Below, one piece after another: positions 1 through 6,524 of a stretch of 10,466 nucleotides of DNA. Source of the stretch: Candidatus Zipacnadia bacterium (GTDB lineage Bacteria > Armatimonadota > Zipacnadia > Zipacnadales > Zipacnadaceae); assembly GCA_029821215.1 (NCBI GenBank), contig JALGTV010000032.1:1-10466 (forward strand). Direction: 5' to 3'. The notes below the pieces were generated by a model, which did not search any database, had not been told where the DNA came from, and worked only from the letters and a program-made list of their open reading frames with translations. The first letter of the stretch is position 1. Every line of letters starts with the position of its first letter. Position numbers and translations under genes: made by a program.

Positions 1-401
1 TCGTCTTTAACCGCTCGGTATTCCTCCACCACTCCTCGCGTGCTGACCAATTCAACCTCAGTTAGCTCTTCCTGGAGAAACTGATAGGTGGCATAGGTGA
101 GGTTATCGGCTTCAAAGCCGACCCGATTGGCTGCCGATTGGGCAAGGTACTTAACGACATCGCGGTAGTACTTGGCCGTCGCGAAGATAGCCCGGCAGTC
201 CTGCAATTGGGCCGCTGCCTCTTGCTCGTAGCGACGGTCGGTAACTACCGCCAACTCCCGGGGGGTCAGCACGCCGATACCTTCCCCCGTGAATCCCGTC
301 AGGTAGCGGAGGTTGGCCGGCGCCGAAACAACGAAGGCCTGGAGGTCGTTTCCCTTGATCCAATCCTGCAATCTGTGCTGACGCTGCTGGTAAGCGGTTA
401 T
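1..401 (-). CDS. pepP: Xaa-Pro peptidase (M24B family), N-terminal part, cut by the window edge
   Basis: The minus strand encodes 133 codons of the creatinase/prolidase N-terminal domain that precedes the metal-dependent M24 peptidase domain; the catalytic part lies beyond the left edge. Family hallmarks are PANLRYLTGFTGE (residues 28-40), TDRRYEQEA (54-62) and the domain-ending EEYRAVKD (126-133). Family members are cytosolic and cleave an N-terminal residue ahead of proline. An Xaa-Pro peptidase directly after aroQ is a common Firmicutes order. The start is unusual. The homology-expected N-terminus (xTAYQQRQHRLQDW) begins at an ATA codon (401-399), 7 bases after a perfect AGGAGG (414-409). 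No ATG, GTG or TTG lies between the upstream in-frame stop and this point. The first conventional candidate is a TTG at 371-369, which lacks a Shine-Dalgarno and would remove ten residues. The family call is secure; the start and the exact substrate are not. Confidence 0.87.
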   Translation of the reverse strand, partial: MTAYQQRQHRLQDWIKGNDLQAFVVSAPANLRYLTGFTGEGIGVLTPRELAVVTDRRYEQEAAAQLQDCRAIFATAKYYRDVVKYLAQSAANRVGFEADNLTYATYQFLQEELTEVELVSTRGVVEEYRAVKD

Positions 402-844
402 GAGGACTCCTCCTCGGCAATTCGCTTAGCCGCATATAGCGCCAAAATGTAGCTGTCCGCCCCGAAGCCTGAAATCTGGCCCCGGCAGACTCCGGCAGTC
501 ACCGACTCATGACGGAATTGCTCCCGCGAGAAGATATTGCTCAGGTGCACCTCAATGGTCGGCAGTCGGACAGCGGCGATAGCATCGCGCAAGGCTACCG
601 AAGTGTGGGTATAACCGGCGGGATTGATGATTATCACTTCAGCCCGCTCATCAGCCTGCTGAATAGTCTCAATCAGTTCCCCCTCGTGATTGGACTGGAC
701 AATGGTCACTTCCAAGCCTAACTTTTCGGCATGCAGGCGGATCATTTCATTGATTTCAGCCAGAGTGCGGGTGCCATACACGTCAGGCTCACGCAGCCCC
801 AGCAGGTTTAAGTTGGGGCCGTGGATTACTATCACTTTGGTCAC
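398..844 (-). CDS. aroQ: 3-dehydroquinate dehydratase, type II
   Basis: This 148-residue protein has the normal length for the dodecameric type II enzyme, which converts 3-dehydroquinate to 3-dehydroshikimate in the cytosolic shikimate pathway. Visible motifs are HGPNLNLLGLREPDVYG (residues 8-24), with the family's catalytic Tyr at 23 and active-site Arg at 18; QSNHEGELI (50-58); NPAGYTHTSVALRDA (74-88); EVHLSNIFSREQFRHES (98-114), with the general-acid His at 100; and GFG (126-128). All expected active-site residues are present. The start codon is GTG (844-842), 7 bases after AGGAGG (857-852). It overlaps the TGA of the upstream gene as GTGA, which indicates tight translational coupling. The stop TAA overlaps the apparent start of the peptidase gene. 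The gene is probably co-transcribed with both neighbours. Confidence 0.97.
   Translation of the reverse strand: MTKVIVIHGPNLNLLGLREPDVYGTRTLAEINEMIRLHAEKLGLEVTIVQSNHEGELIETIQQADERAEVIIINPAGYTHTSVALRDAIAAVRLPTIEVHLSNIFSREQFRHESVTAGVCRGQISGFGADSYILALYAAKRIAEEESS
399..415 (-). promoter_or_regulatory. Ribosome binding site and apparent ATA start of the Xaa-Pro peptidase gene
   Basis: On the minus strand this reads GAGGAGGAGTCCTCATA. AGGAGG (414-409) is a full-strength Shine-Dalgarno, and 7 bases separate it from ATA at 401-399. That is the same spacing as at the aroQ start upstream. The ATA shares two bases with the aroQ stop TAA (400-398), so the junction reads ATAA where ATGA would be the usual stop/start overlap. 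GAGGA (415-411) and TCCTC (406-402) are complementary around a GGAG loop, so a short hairpin could mask the site. Whether initiation really occurs at AUA cannot be told from sequence. Confidence 0.6.
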
Positions 845-858
845 TTGTCTTCCTCCTT
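841..858 (-). promoter_or_regulatory. Ribosome binding site of aroQ and GTGA stop/start overlap
   Basis: The minus strand carries AAGGAGGA at 858-851, followed by GTG at 844-842. The last three bases of the overlap (TGA, 843-841) end the upstream membrane-protein gene. The strong site with a GTG start and a 4-base overlap fixes the aroQ start and indicates translational coupling. Confidence 0.85.
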
Positions 859-3234
859 GATCAACGTCATACGGCTCTGCGGGCCGGGTAGCTGGTGATG
901 GGTAAGGATATAATCGGCGATCTGGGTATCATCCTCTTCCCACCCGGCTACTGCTGTGGCCCCGGCTGTCTCCTGCTGCCCCTCTCTCAACCAGGCCAAG
1001 CCTTGCTGGAGCACTTGTTGAGCCGGAGAAGGATGTTGCTGGTTCTCCAACAACGTGGCCAGACTTACCAAACCGCGGCCAGCAAATAGCTTTTCGCCCG
1101 CCGACAGCGATTTACCTTCCGCCTGCAATGCCAGCTTCTCCAGCGCTTGTTGGGCGGCATTGGGCTGGTCCAGGGCCAGGTACAGTTCACCCGCTCTCAT
1201 CAAGTCCCGCATCTTCCCGCTATCAGTCAGTCTGCCAGCGATTTCCACCGCCAGGCTGCGCAGCCGCTGGTATTGCTGTTCGTCCCAGCTTCCCATCAAT
1301 TCGTGCAAAGCCCGCAACATGGGCGCTTCCCGCAAGTAGCGAGTCAGTACCTTCGCCGCAATACTCAGGTACAGATACTCCTGCTCAGTTTCATTTCGTT
1401 GGGCTGCCTGGTCGGCCAGGAAATGCCACGCATAGGCATATGCGGGTTGAGCAAACTCCTTTATAGCTGCATACTTTCGTACCGGACTATCATATAATTG
1501 CACTATCCGCCGGTAGCTATCCTCGGCCTGGTCAAGTGCATCAGCCTGCTGGTATAGCCTCGCTAGCGATAGCCAGCCATTAACGTAGGTCGGATACTCC
1601 TTCACAGCCCGGCGAGCGGCACCAATAGCGGACGGAGCCTCGCCCATTTGTGCGTAGAGAGCAGCAAGGTAGCGGTAGTTGGCCGGCTCAGTAGGCCGCA
1701 ATCTGGCCGCCTCGCAGCGAGCTCTGACGGCACGTTCCACAGCCACCGGCCCGGCGAAGGCCGCTCGGCTGGCCTGGTAGTCAGATAGGTCTTCATACAA
1801 TTGGGCATCTAACGGGTCTAACTGCAACGCTCGTTTTATCTGCTGGACTGCTTGACTATAAAGACCCCTCTGGGCCAATGAGTCAGCTTGGGCTGCCCGA
1901 TACTGGGCACTCAACCCTATAACACTGCCGACCAGACCCGCAATAATAATCAACACTATCGCCACCCGCACCGCAATGGTAACGGCAGCGTGCCCCCGGC
2001 TTGTTTGCGCCCGAGCTGCGCTGGCGCCTATAGCTAACCCCAACAGTGCCCACAAAGTGAGGGCTACCGCCGGGCAATACCACGAATAATCAACCAGATT
2101 GTGGATCAGAAAGCCGACAACAGCAGCCAAAGCCGCCACCAGCAGCGCTCGCTGAGCGGGTGATGCTGCCCGCAGGCGTCGGATAGCAAGCAGCACAATA
2201 GCGGAAATGGCTGTTAGCAAGGCTATTAGCGATGGTAGACCACTCTCGGCGGCAATCTGCAGATAGCTTTGATGGGCCATACGGGTAAAGCCGGCCTGGG
2301 CAAAACGGGGATAGATGTAGGCAAAGCTGCTCGGTCCAAACCCCCACACCGGTCGGGCGGCAATCATATTTAGGGTCCCGCGCCACGTGTAGTAGCGAAA
2401 GGCAATAGAATGGCTTTGGGTAGTAAAAGCAGCTACCACTCGTGTGCTTATGGGCGGCAGGGCCAACGCCAATCCTCCCGCCACTACCAATCCCCCCACC
2501 GCCAGCCACCGAACCCATACAGCAGCTCTGGTGCCGGGCTCAGGAAGGGCTATGGCTAATACAATGACTACCGCCCCTGCCGCCAGCAGACCGCCCTTAG
2601 AACCAGTTAAAAGCAATGCCGCTGCCAGCACCACGACCACAAGTACTCCAGCCACTAAGCCGACTACATAGTCTTCCCGCTCTCTGTGTTGTCCCCACCA
2701 CCAGAGAACAGATATGGCCAGAGGCAGAACAAGGAGCAGATATCCCGCCAGCAGATTAGGATTGTGGAAGGACCCAAAAATGCGCCAGGTGACATCACCG
2801 GCGGCGGCCACCGTCTGCACATACTCGCGCAGCCCCCATATAGCGGCTACAAGACCGCCGGCCAGCATCGCTGCCCCAACTGCTCTCCGCCATCCGGAGT
2901 GCTTCCCTAAACCCTGACAAAGCCAAAATACCAGTATATAGCTAACCACCTGACCCACTGCTACCAAGCTGTCGTGGAGGTAGACGGACCCCAGTACACT
3001 TATCGCTGACAGACCCAGGAACAAAGATAGGGCAATATCTATCAGGGTAGGCCGGGGTGCAGTAGCGGCGGGCAAAGCGCCCAGCATCCAGATGACAGCC
3101 GCTGTCAGCACCATAGCCACTATTAGCAGTGACTGCCATAGCAGCAGCTTACCAGCTAATACTGGCAGGGTAGCCAGACAGACTACTATCAGGCTCCCCG
3201 CGATGTATTGGCTTATACGGTTGGTGGGGGACAT
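841..3234 (-). CDS. O-antigen ligase/Wzy-like polytopic membrane protein with C-terminal TPR region
   Basis: A 797-residue two-part protein. Residues 1 to about 441 are very hydrophobic, with roughly eleven to thirteen membrane segments, and carry marks of the O-antigen ligase/Wzy/PglL superfamily: GSFHNPNLLAGYL (154-166), LTGSKGG (209-215), the loop TWRGTLNMIAARPVWGFGPS (283-302), and HQSYLQIAAESGLPS (321-335). In known members the loops bind a lipid-linked glycan and transfer it to lipid A, another glycan or a protein. From about residue 446 to near 750 the chain is soluble, helical and TPR-like (for example AQRGLYSQAVQQIKRALQLD and LARLYQQADALDQAEDSYRR), likely a protein-interaction arm. 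The start ATG (3234-3232) has only a weak Shine-Dalgarno. The stop overlaps the aroQ start as GTGA. No other glycan-assembly gene is present in the window, so ligase, polymerase and protein O-glycosylation roles cannot be told apart. Membrane family call strong, activity uncertain. Confidence 0.85.
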   Translation of the reverse strand: MSPTNRISQYIAGSLIVVCLATLPVLAGKLLLWQSLLIVAMVLTAAVIWMLGALPAATAPRPTLIDIALSLFLGLSAISVLGSVYLHDSLVAVGQVVSYILVFWLCQGLGKHSGWRRAVGAAMLAGGLVAAIWGLREYVQTVAAAGDVTWRIFGSFHNPNLLAGYLLLVLPLAISVLWWWGQHREREDYVVGLVAGVLVVVVLAAALLLTGSKGGLLAAGAVVIVLAIALPEPGTRAAVWVRWLAVGGLVVAGGLALALPPISTRVVAAFTTQSHSIAFRYYTWRGTLNMIAARPVWGFGPSSFAYIYPRFAQAGFTRMAHQSYLQIAAESGLPSLIALLTAISAIVLLAIRRLRAASPAQRALLVAALAAVVGFLIHNLVDYSWYCPAVALTLWALLGLAIGASAARAQTSRGHAAVTIAVRVAIVLIIIAGLVGSVIGLSAQYRAAQADSLAQRGLYSQAVQQIKRALQLDPLDAQLYEDLSDYQASRAAFAGPVAVERAVRARCEAARLRPTEPANYRYLAALYAQMGEAPSAIGAARRAVKEYPTYVNGWLSLARLYQQADALDQAEDSYRRIVQLYDSPVRKYAAIKEFAQPAYAYAWHFLADQAAQRNETEQEYLYLSIAAKVLTRYLREAPMLRALHELMGSWDEQQYQRLRSLAVEIAGRLTDSGKMRDLMRAGELYLALDQPNAAQQALEKLALQAEGKSLSAGEKLFAGRGLVSLATLLENQQHPSPAQQVLQQGLAWLREGQQETAGATAVAGWEEDDTQIADYILTHHQLPGPQSRMTLIKEEDK

Positions 3235-3256
3235 TTGCTTGCTCTAATCAGATGTA

Positions 3257-3283
3257 TTGACATTAAGGGAGTATCCTTATACT
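3257..3283 (+). promoter_or_regulatory. Candidate sigma-70-type promoter for the IMPase-family gene
   Basis: A perfect TTGACA (3257-3262) lies 15 bases before TATACT (3278-3283), a 5/6 match to TATAAT. The spacer is shorter than the ideal 17, so strength is uncertain. The -10 element lies inside an imperfect palindrome, AGTAT-CCTT-ATACT (3270-3283), which could be a repressor site or chance. Transcription from here would begin near 3290, about 75 bases ahead of the chosen start at 3365. No comparably good promoter was seen for the divergent minus-strand gene. Confidence 0.45.
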
Positions 3284-3364
3284 TCTATCTTCATGGCACC
3301 TTACCTGCTTTGCTCGGGGGTTGGGAAGGGAAACCATAGTCTCAAGGGGAAGTTATCCAGTACC

Positions 3365-4138
3365 ATGACTACCGAAACTATTGAATTTATGACCGATGTC
3401 GCCCAGGATGCCGGCGAGGTGGCCCAGAGGTATGGAGAAGATGTTCGGACCGTGCGTAAAGCGGATGGCAGTCTGGTAAGTGAGGCCGACCGCGCTGTGG
3501 AGCAGTTAATTCGGCGGCGGCTCCAGGCGCGATGGCCCGACGATGGCTTGATCGGAGAAGAACTGGGGATTGATGACCTGACCCAGGCACGGGTCTGGTG
3601 CCTGGATCCCATTGATGGTACTCATAATTTCGTGGCTGGCTTGCCACTATGGGTAGTCTCCATCGGGCTATGCGAGCACGGCTTGCCTACGGCGGGAGTA
3701 GTGCATGCTCCGATGCTGAACTTGACCTACACTGGCGCGCCTGATATTGGTGCCTTTGTCAATGGTCGCCCCCTTGCCGCTCTCCAGGATAAAGAGTTAC
3801 GCCCTAATGATCTTATCGGTGTTACCAGCGTTACCAACCAGCCTCTGCAACTGCCCATCCCCCATAGAATGCGCAATCTGGGCAGTGGTGCCCTGCATGC
3901 TTGCTGCGTCGCGGCCGGCATTTTCAAGGCGGCAGTTTTCCCTGATTGGTACGTCTGGGACCTGGCAGCCGCCTTAGCTATTACCGCCCCCCTCGGAGTC
4001 CAGGCCCGCACTCTGGACGGTAAGCGCCTGGATAGCCTGGCCAATTTAGACCCCCGCCAGCGCCAGGGGCTACTGGTACTGGCCCCCGCCCCACTATGCG
4101 GCCGGCTGGTAGCCAGTATTGAGCAAGTGGGGAAATAG
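3365..4138 (+). CDS. Inositol monophosphatase-family phosphatase
   Basis: The 257-residue protein is a typical length for the Mg2+-dependent IMPase fold (inositol monophosphatase, SuhB, histidinol-phosphatase and CysQ-like enzymes). With Met at 3365 as residue 1, the motifs are VRKADGSLVSEAD (30-42), the metal-binding LIGEELG (62-68), CLDPIDGTHNFVAGLP (79-94) with metal ligands Asp81 and Asp84, GSGALHACCVAAG (173-185), and VWDLAAA (197-203) with the C-terminal catalytic Asp199. All catalytic residues are present, so it should hydrolyse a phosphomonoester, but the substrate cannot be read from sequence. The frame stays open upstream to a TTG at 3257. That codon is part of the -35 box, and the added 36 residues resemble nothing in the family, so I use 3365, which has AAGGGGA (3344-3350) upstream at a longer than ideal distance. 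It is divergent from the membrane-protein gene and converges on recD2 across 26 bases with no visible terminator. Confidence 0.9.
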   Translation: MTTETIEFMTDVAQDAGEVAQRYGEDVRTVRKADGSLVSEADRAVEQLIRRRLQARWPDDGLIGEELGIDDLTQARVWCLDPIDGTHNFVAGLPLWVVSIGLCEHGLPTAGVVHAPMLNLTYTGAPDIGAFVNGRPLAALQDKELRPNDLIGVTSVTNQPLQLPIPHRMRNLGSGALHACCVAAGIFKAAVFPDWYVWDLAAALAITAPLGVQARTLDGKRLDSLANLDPRQRQGLLVLAPAPLCGRLVASIEQVGK

Positions 4139-4164
4139 AGAGCAAATCGGCAGCCGGTACAGGA

Positions 4165-6378
4165 TTAGGTGTTCTGGTCAGTTAGTTGCTTGGCCAGGCG
4201 GTTGGCCAGATGGGTGTAGCGCTGGCGTTCGGGGGTAGTGCTGATAGCTTTATAGATGCCGCGGCGATTACCGATGATGCAGACCATCTGCTCAGCCCGA
4301 GTCAGGGCCGTGTACAGGAGATTGCGCTGCAGCATCACATAGTGACTGGAATGGATAACTATAACCACCGCCGGGTACTCGCTGCCCTGGGACTTATGAA
4401 TAGTCAGGGCATAGGCCAGCTCTAACTGATCCAGCTCCCCGAAGTCGTAGCTGACCTCGCCTTGCTCAAATGCCACCGTAAAGGTGCGGCGTTCGGTATC
4501 AATAGCGGCGATCTCACCAATGTCACCATTGTACACCGATTTGTCATAGTTATTGACTGTCTGCAGAACTCTATCTCCGCAGCGAAAAGTGATATTGCCG
4601 CGCTGCATTTGGGTCCTGGCCGCCGTGGCCGGATTAAGTCGCTGTTGCAGAGCTGCGTTTAGCGCCTGTACGCCCAGCGGTCCCCGGTGCAGGGGAGTGA
4701 TAACCTGAATCTGCGCCGGTGAAAACTCCAGCTTCGGCAGGCTGACAGTAGTGGTGTGAATTACCTTATCAGCCGCCGCCTCGGGATCCTCCTCCTCCAG
4801 AAATACACAGTCTTCGCGCTTCCAGTCAGCGGGCGTGGGCAAGTAAGGATGCTGGCCATTGTTTATGCGGTGGGCATTGCGTACTAACAAACTTCCCTGC
4901 CGCTGGCGATGAATGGTAGTCAACTGACAGGTGGCAACGGCCTCAGACTCCACTAAGTCCCGCAGCATATTGCCCGGACCGACACTGGGGAGCTGGTCGG
5001 CATCTCCTATCAGCACCAGTTGACTGCTGTCCGATAACGCTCGCAGCATATCCCGGGCCAGCAGGACATCCACCATACTGGCCTCATCAATTATCAATGT
5101 GTCAACCGGCAGCGGCTCAGCTTCTCCATAGCGAAAACTGCCGCGACGCGGATCATACACCAGCAGACGGTGGATTGTGGAAGCCGGCCTACCGGTGAGT
5201 TGCTCCAGACGCTTGGCAGCCCGACCGGTCGGCGCCGCCAAAGCCACGCGTCTGCCTAATGCCTCGCAGGCATCGGCTAACAGCCGGATTATGGTGGTTT
5301 TGCCGGTGCCAGGGCCGCCAGTGATGAGGCACAATCTGCTCCCCAGGGCTGCCGCCAGTGCATTTTTCTGCTCGTCGGTCACCGGCAGCTCCCCGAAGGC
5401 CTCGCGCCGCTGCAGCCACTGGTCAAGCTGCTTGATGGTCGGCTTCTTCTCTACACTGGCAACCGCCAACGCAGCCAGCCGGTCAGCTACTTCCTGCTCG
5501 GCAGACATCATATGCGGCAGGTACACCGAGGGGCCTTCACTGGCCCTGAACTCGCGTTCTATGATTACCTGTTGGCTTTCGACCAGGCTGTTTAAGGCCA
5601 CTTCCAGTCGCTGCTGCGTCATACCCAGTAATCTCGTTGCCTGGTGCAATAGGTCATCCTGGGGCAAATAGAAATGACCGGCCTCGGTAGCCTGAGCCAG
5701 CGTATGCAAGAGGGCAGCTTGTAGCCGTTGGGGATCATCCTCGGCCAAGCCCACACTACGAGCTATTTTGTCAGCGGTAGCAAAGCCGACTCCCGAAATC
5801 TCACTGGCCAGTCGGTAGGGATTGGCCTCCAGCACTTCAATGGCTTGCGGGCCGTAATGAGTGTATATGCGGGTAGCCAGCGCCGCACCCAGACCATGTT
5901 GGTGCAGGAACATCATCACTTCATGAATATCCCGATGTTGCTGCCAGGCCTCAATCAGGGCCCCGGCCCGTTTGGGGCCAATGCCGTCCACTTCTTGGAG
6001 CCGATTAGGATAGTTATCCAAAATATCCAGTGTTTCCTCGCCAAACTTCGCCACCAGTGCTTCAGCCAACTTGGGACCAATGCCATTCACTAAGTCGCTA
6101 CTGAGATACTTCTTAATACCTTCAATGGTAGTTGGCCGCAGAAGCTGGTACTCGTAGAAGCGAAATTGCCGGCCATAGCGAGGATGCTCTTCCCAGTTTC
6201 CCGTCAGTCTGAGCCTCTCGCCGTCACTGGGACTGATCATAGCCCCAACGGCAGTGGTCAAGTCGGCCTGCTCTGTAACCACCCGGAGCACCGTCCAGCC
6301 GGTTTCGGGATTATGAAATACTACCCGCTCCAGGCTTCCCTCAATAGTTTGGTGCTCAGATTCACCAGCAGCCAACAT
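4165..6378 (-). CDS. recD2: RecD2 (RecD-like, YrrC-type) ATP-dependent 5'-3' DNA helicase
   Basis: The 737-residue superfamily 1B helicase matches the usual RecD2 length. The N-terminal third holds the RecD2-specific OB-like region (IEGSLERVVFHNPETGWTV, 12-30) and helix-hairpin-helix repeats around NGIGPKLAEALVAKFG (98-113), DGIGPKRAGALI (131-142) and SGVGFATADKIA (195-206). The motor follows: Walker A GGPGTGKTT (354-362), motif Ia APTGRAAKRL (382-391), Walker B IDEASMVD (430-437), motif III GDADQLPSVGPG (458-469), motif IV TPLHRGPLGVQALN (561-574), motif V TIHKSQGSEYPAV (659-671) and motif VI LLYTALTRAEQ (688-698). All ATPase motifs are intact. RecD2 works without RecBC and has been linked to DNA repair and replication-fork maintenance. 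No recB, recC, addA or addB gene lies nearby. The start ATG (6378-6376) has only a weak upstream GAAGGGC. The gene stands alone on its strand between two plus-strand genes. Confidence 0.97.
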   Translation of the reverse strand: MLAAGESEHQTIEGSLERVVFHNPETGWTVLRVVTEQADLTTAVGAMISPSDGERLRLTGNWEEHPRYGRQFRFYEYQLLRPTTIEGIKKYLSSDLVNGIGPKLAEALVAKFGEETLDILDNYPNRLQEVDGIGPKRAGALIEAWQQHRDIHEVMMFLHQHGLGAALATRIYTHYGPQAIEVLEANPYRLASEISGVGFATADKIARSVGLAEDDPQRLQAALLHTLAQATEAGHFYLPQDDLLHQATRLLGMTQQRLEVALNSLVESQQVIIEREFRASEGPSVYLPHMMSAEQEVADRLAALAVASVEKKPTIKQLDQWLQRREAFGELPVTDEQKNALAAALGSRLCLITGGPGTGKTTIIRLLADACEALGRRVALAAPTGRAAKRLEQLTGRPASTIHRLLVYDPRRGSFRYGEAEPLPVDTLIIDEASMVDVLLARDMLRALSDSSQLVLIGDADQLPSVGPGNMLRDLVESEAVATCQLTTIHRQRQGSLLVRNAHRINNGQHPYLPTPADWKREDCVFLEEEDPEAAADKVIHTTTVSLPKLEFSPAQIQVITPLHRGPLGVQALNAALQQRLNPATAARTQMQRGNITFRCGDRVLQTVNNYDKSVYNGDIGEIAAIDTERRTFTVAFEQGEVSYDFGELDQLELAYALTIHKSQGSEYPAVVIVIHSSHYVMLQRNLLYTALTRAEQMVCIIGNRRGIYKAISTTPERQRYTHLANRLAKQLTDQNT

Positions 6379-6418
6379 AGCTACACTTAGCCCTTCTGAG
6401 GTCTAATGTCTAACAGGT

Positions 6419-6448
6419 AGGTTACGCAAGCCACCGTACTGTTGTCAA
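6419..6448 (-). promoter_or_regulatory. Weak candidate promoter for recD2
   Basis: The minus strand shows a perfect TTGACA (6448-6443), followed 18 bases later by TAACCT (6424-6419). The second hexamer matches TATAAT at only three positions, so this is a suggestion based on the -35 box. It lies about 40 bases before the recD2 start. In the other direction TATAGT (6486-6491) could be a -10 for the URO-D-like gene, but no -35 hexamer is well placed for it. Confidence 0.25.
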
Positions 6449-6524
6449 GTTTAACTGCCAAGGAATGTGGGGAGCCGGCGGAGAATATAGTCTCAGCAAT
6501 AACAGCGAAATGAGGTGCATGCCA

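Noticed and set aside
138..452. 104-codon plus-strand frame over the aroQ/peptidase junction
   Set aside because: It runs opposite two recognisable genes and resembles no family.
3257..3364. 36-residue N-terminal extension of the IMPase-family protein starting at TTG 3257
   Set aside because: The TTG is part of a TTGACA promoter hexamer, the residues do not resemble the family N-terminus, and Met at 3365 gives the normal length.
4139..4164. Possible terminator (CGGC-A-GCCG) between the phosphatase and recD2
   Set aside because: The single-base loop is not feasible and no T-tract follows.
5177..5671. 164-codon open frame opposite recD2
   Set aside because: Its length comes from lying antisense to a fully motif-supported helicase; the residues are serine- and arginine-rich with no recognisable domain.
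6396..6414. Short direct repeat GTCTAA / GTCTAA in the recD2/URO-D-like gap
   Set aside because: Only six bases, two copies and no palindromic character, so chance is a sufficient explanation.
6465..6524. Upstream starts of the URO-D-like protein (6465, 6510, 6519)
   Set aside because: The added residues lack family character, and GAGGTG is best placed for ATG 6525.
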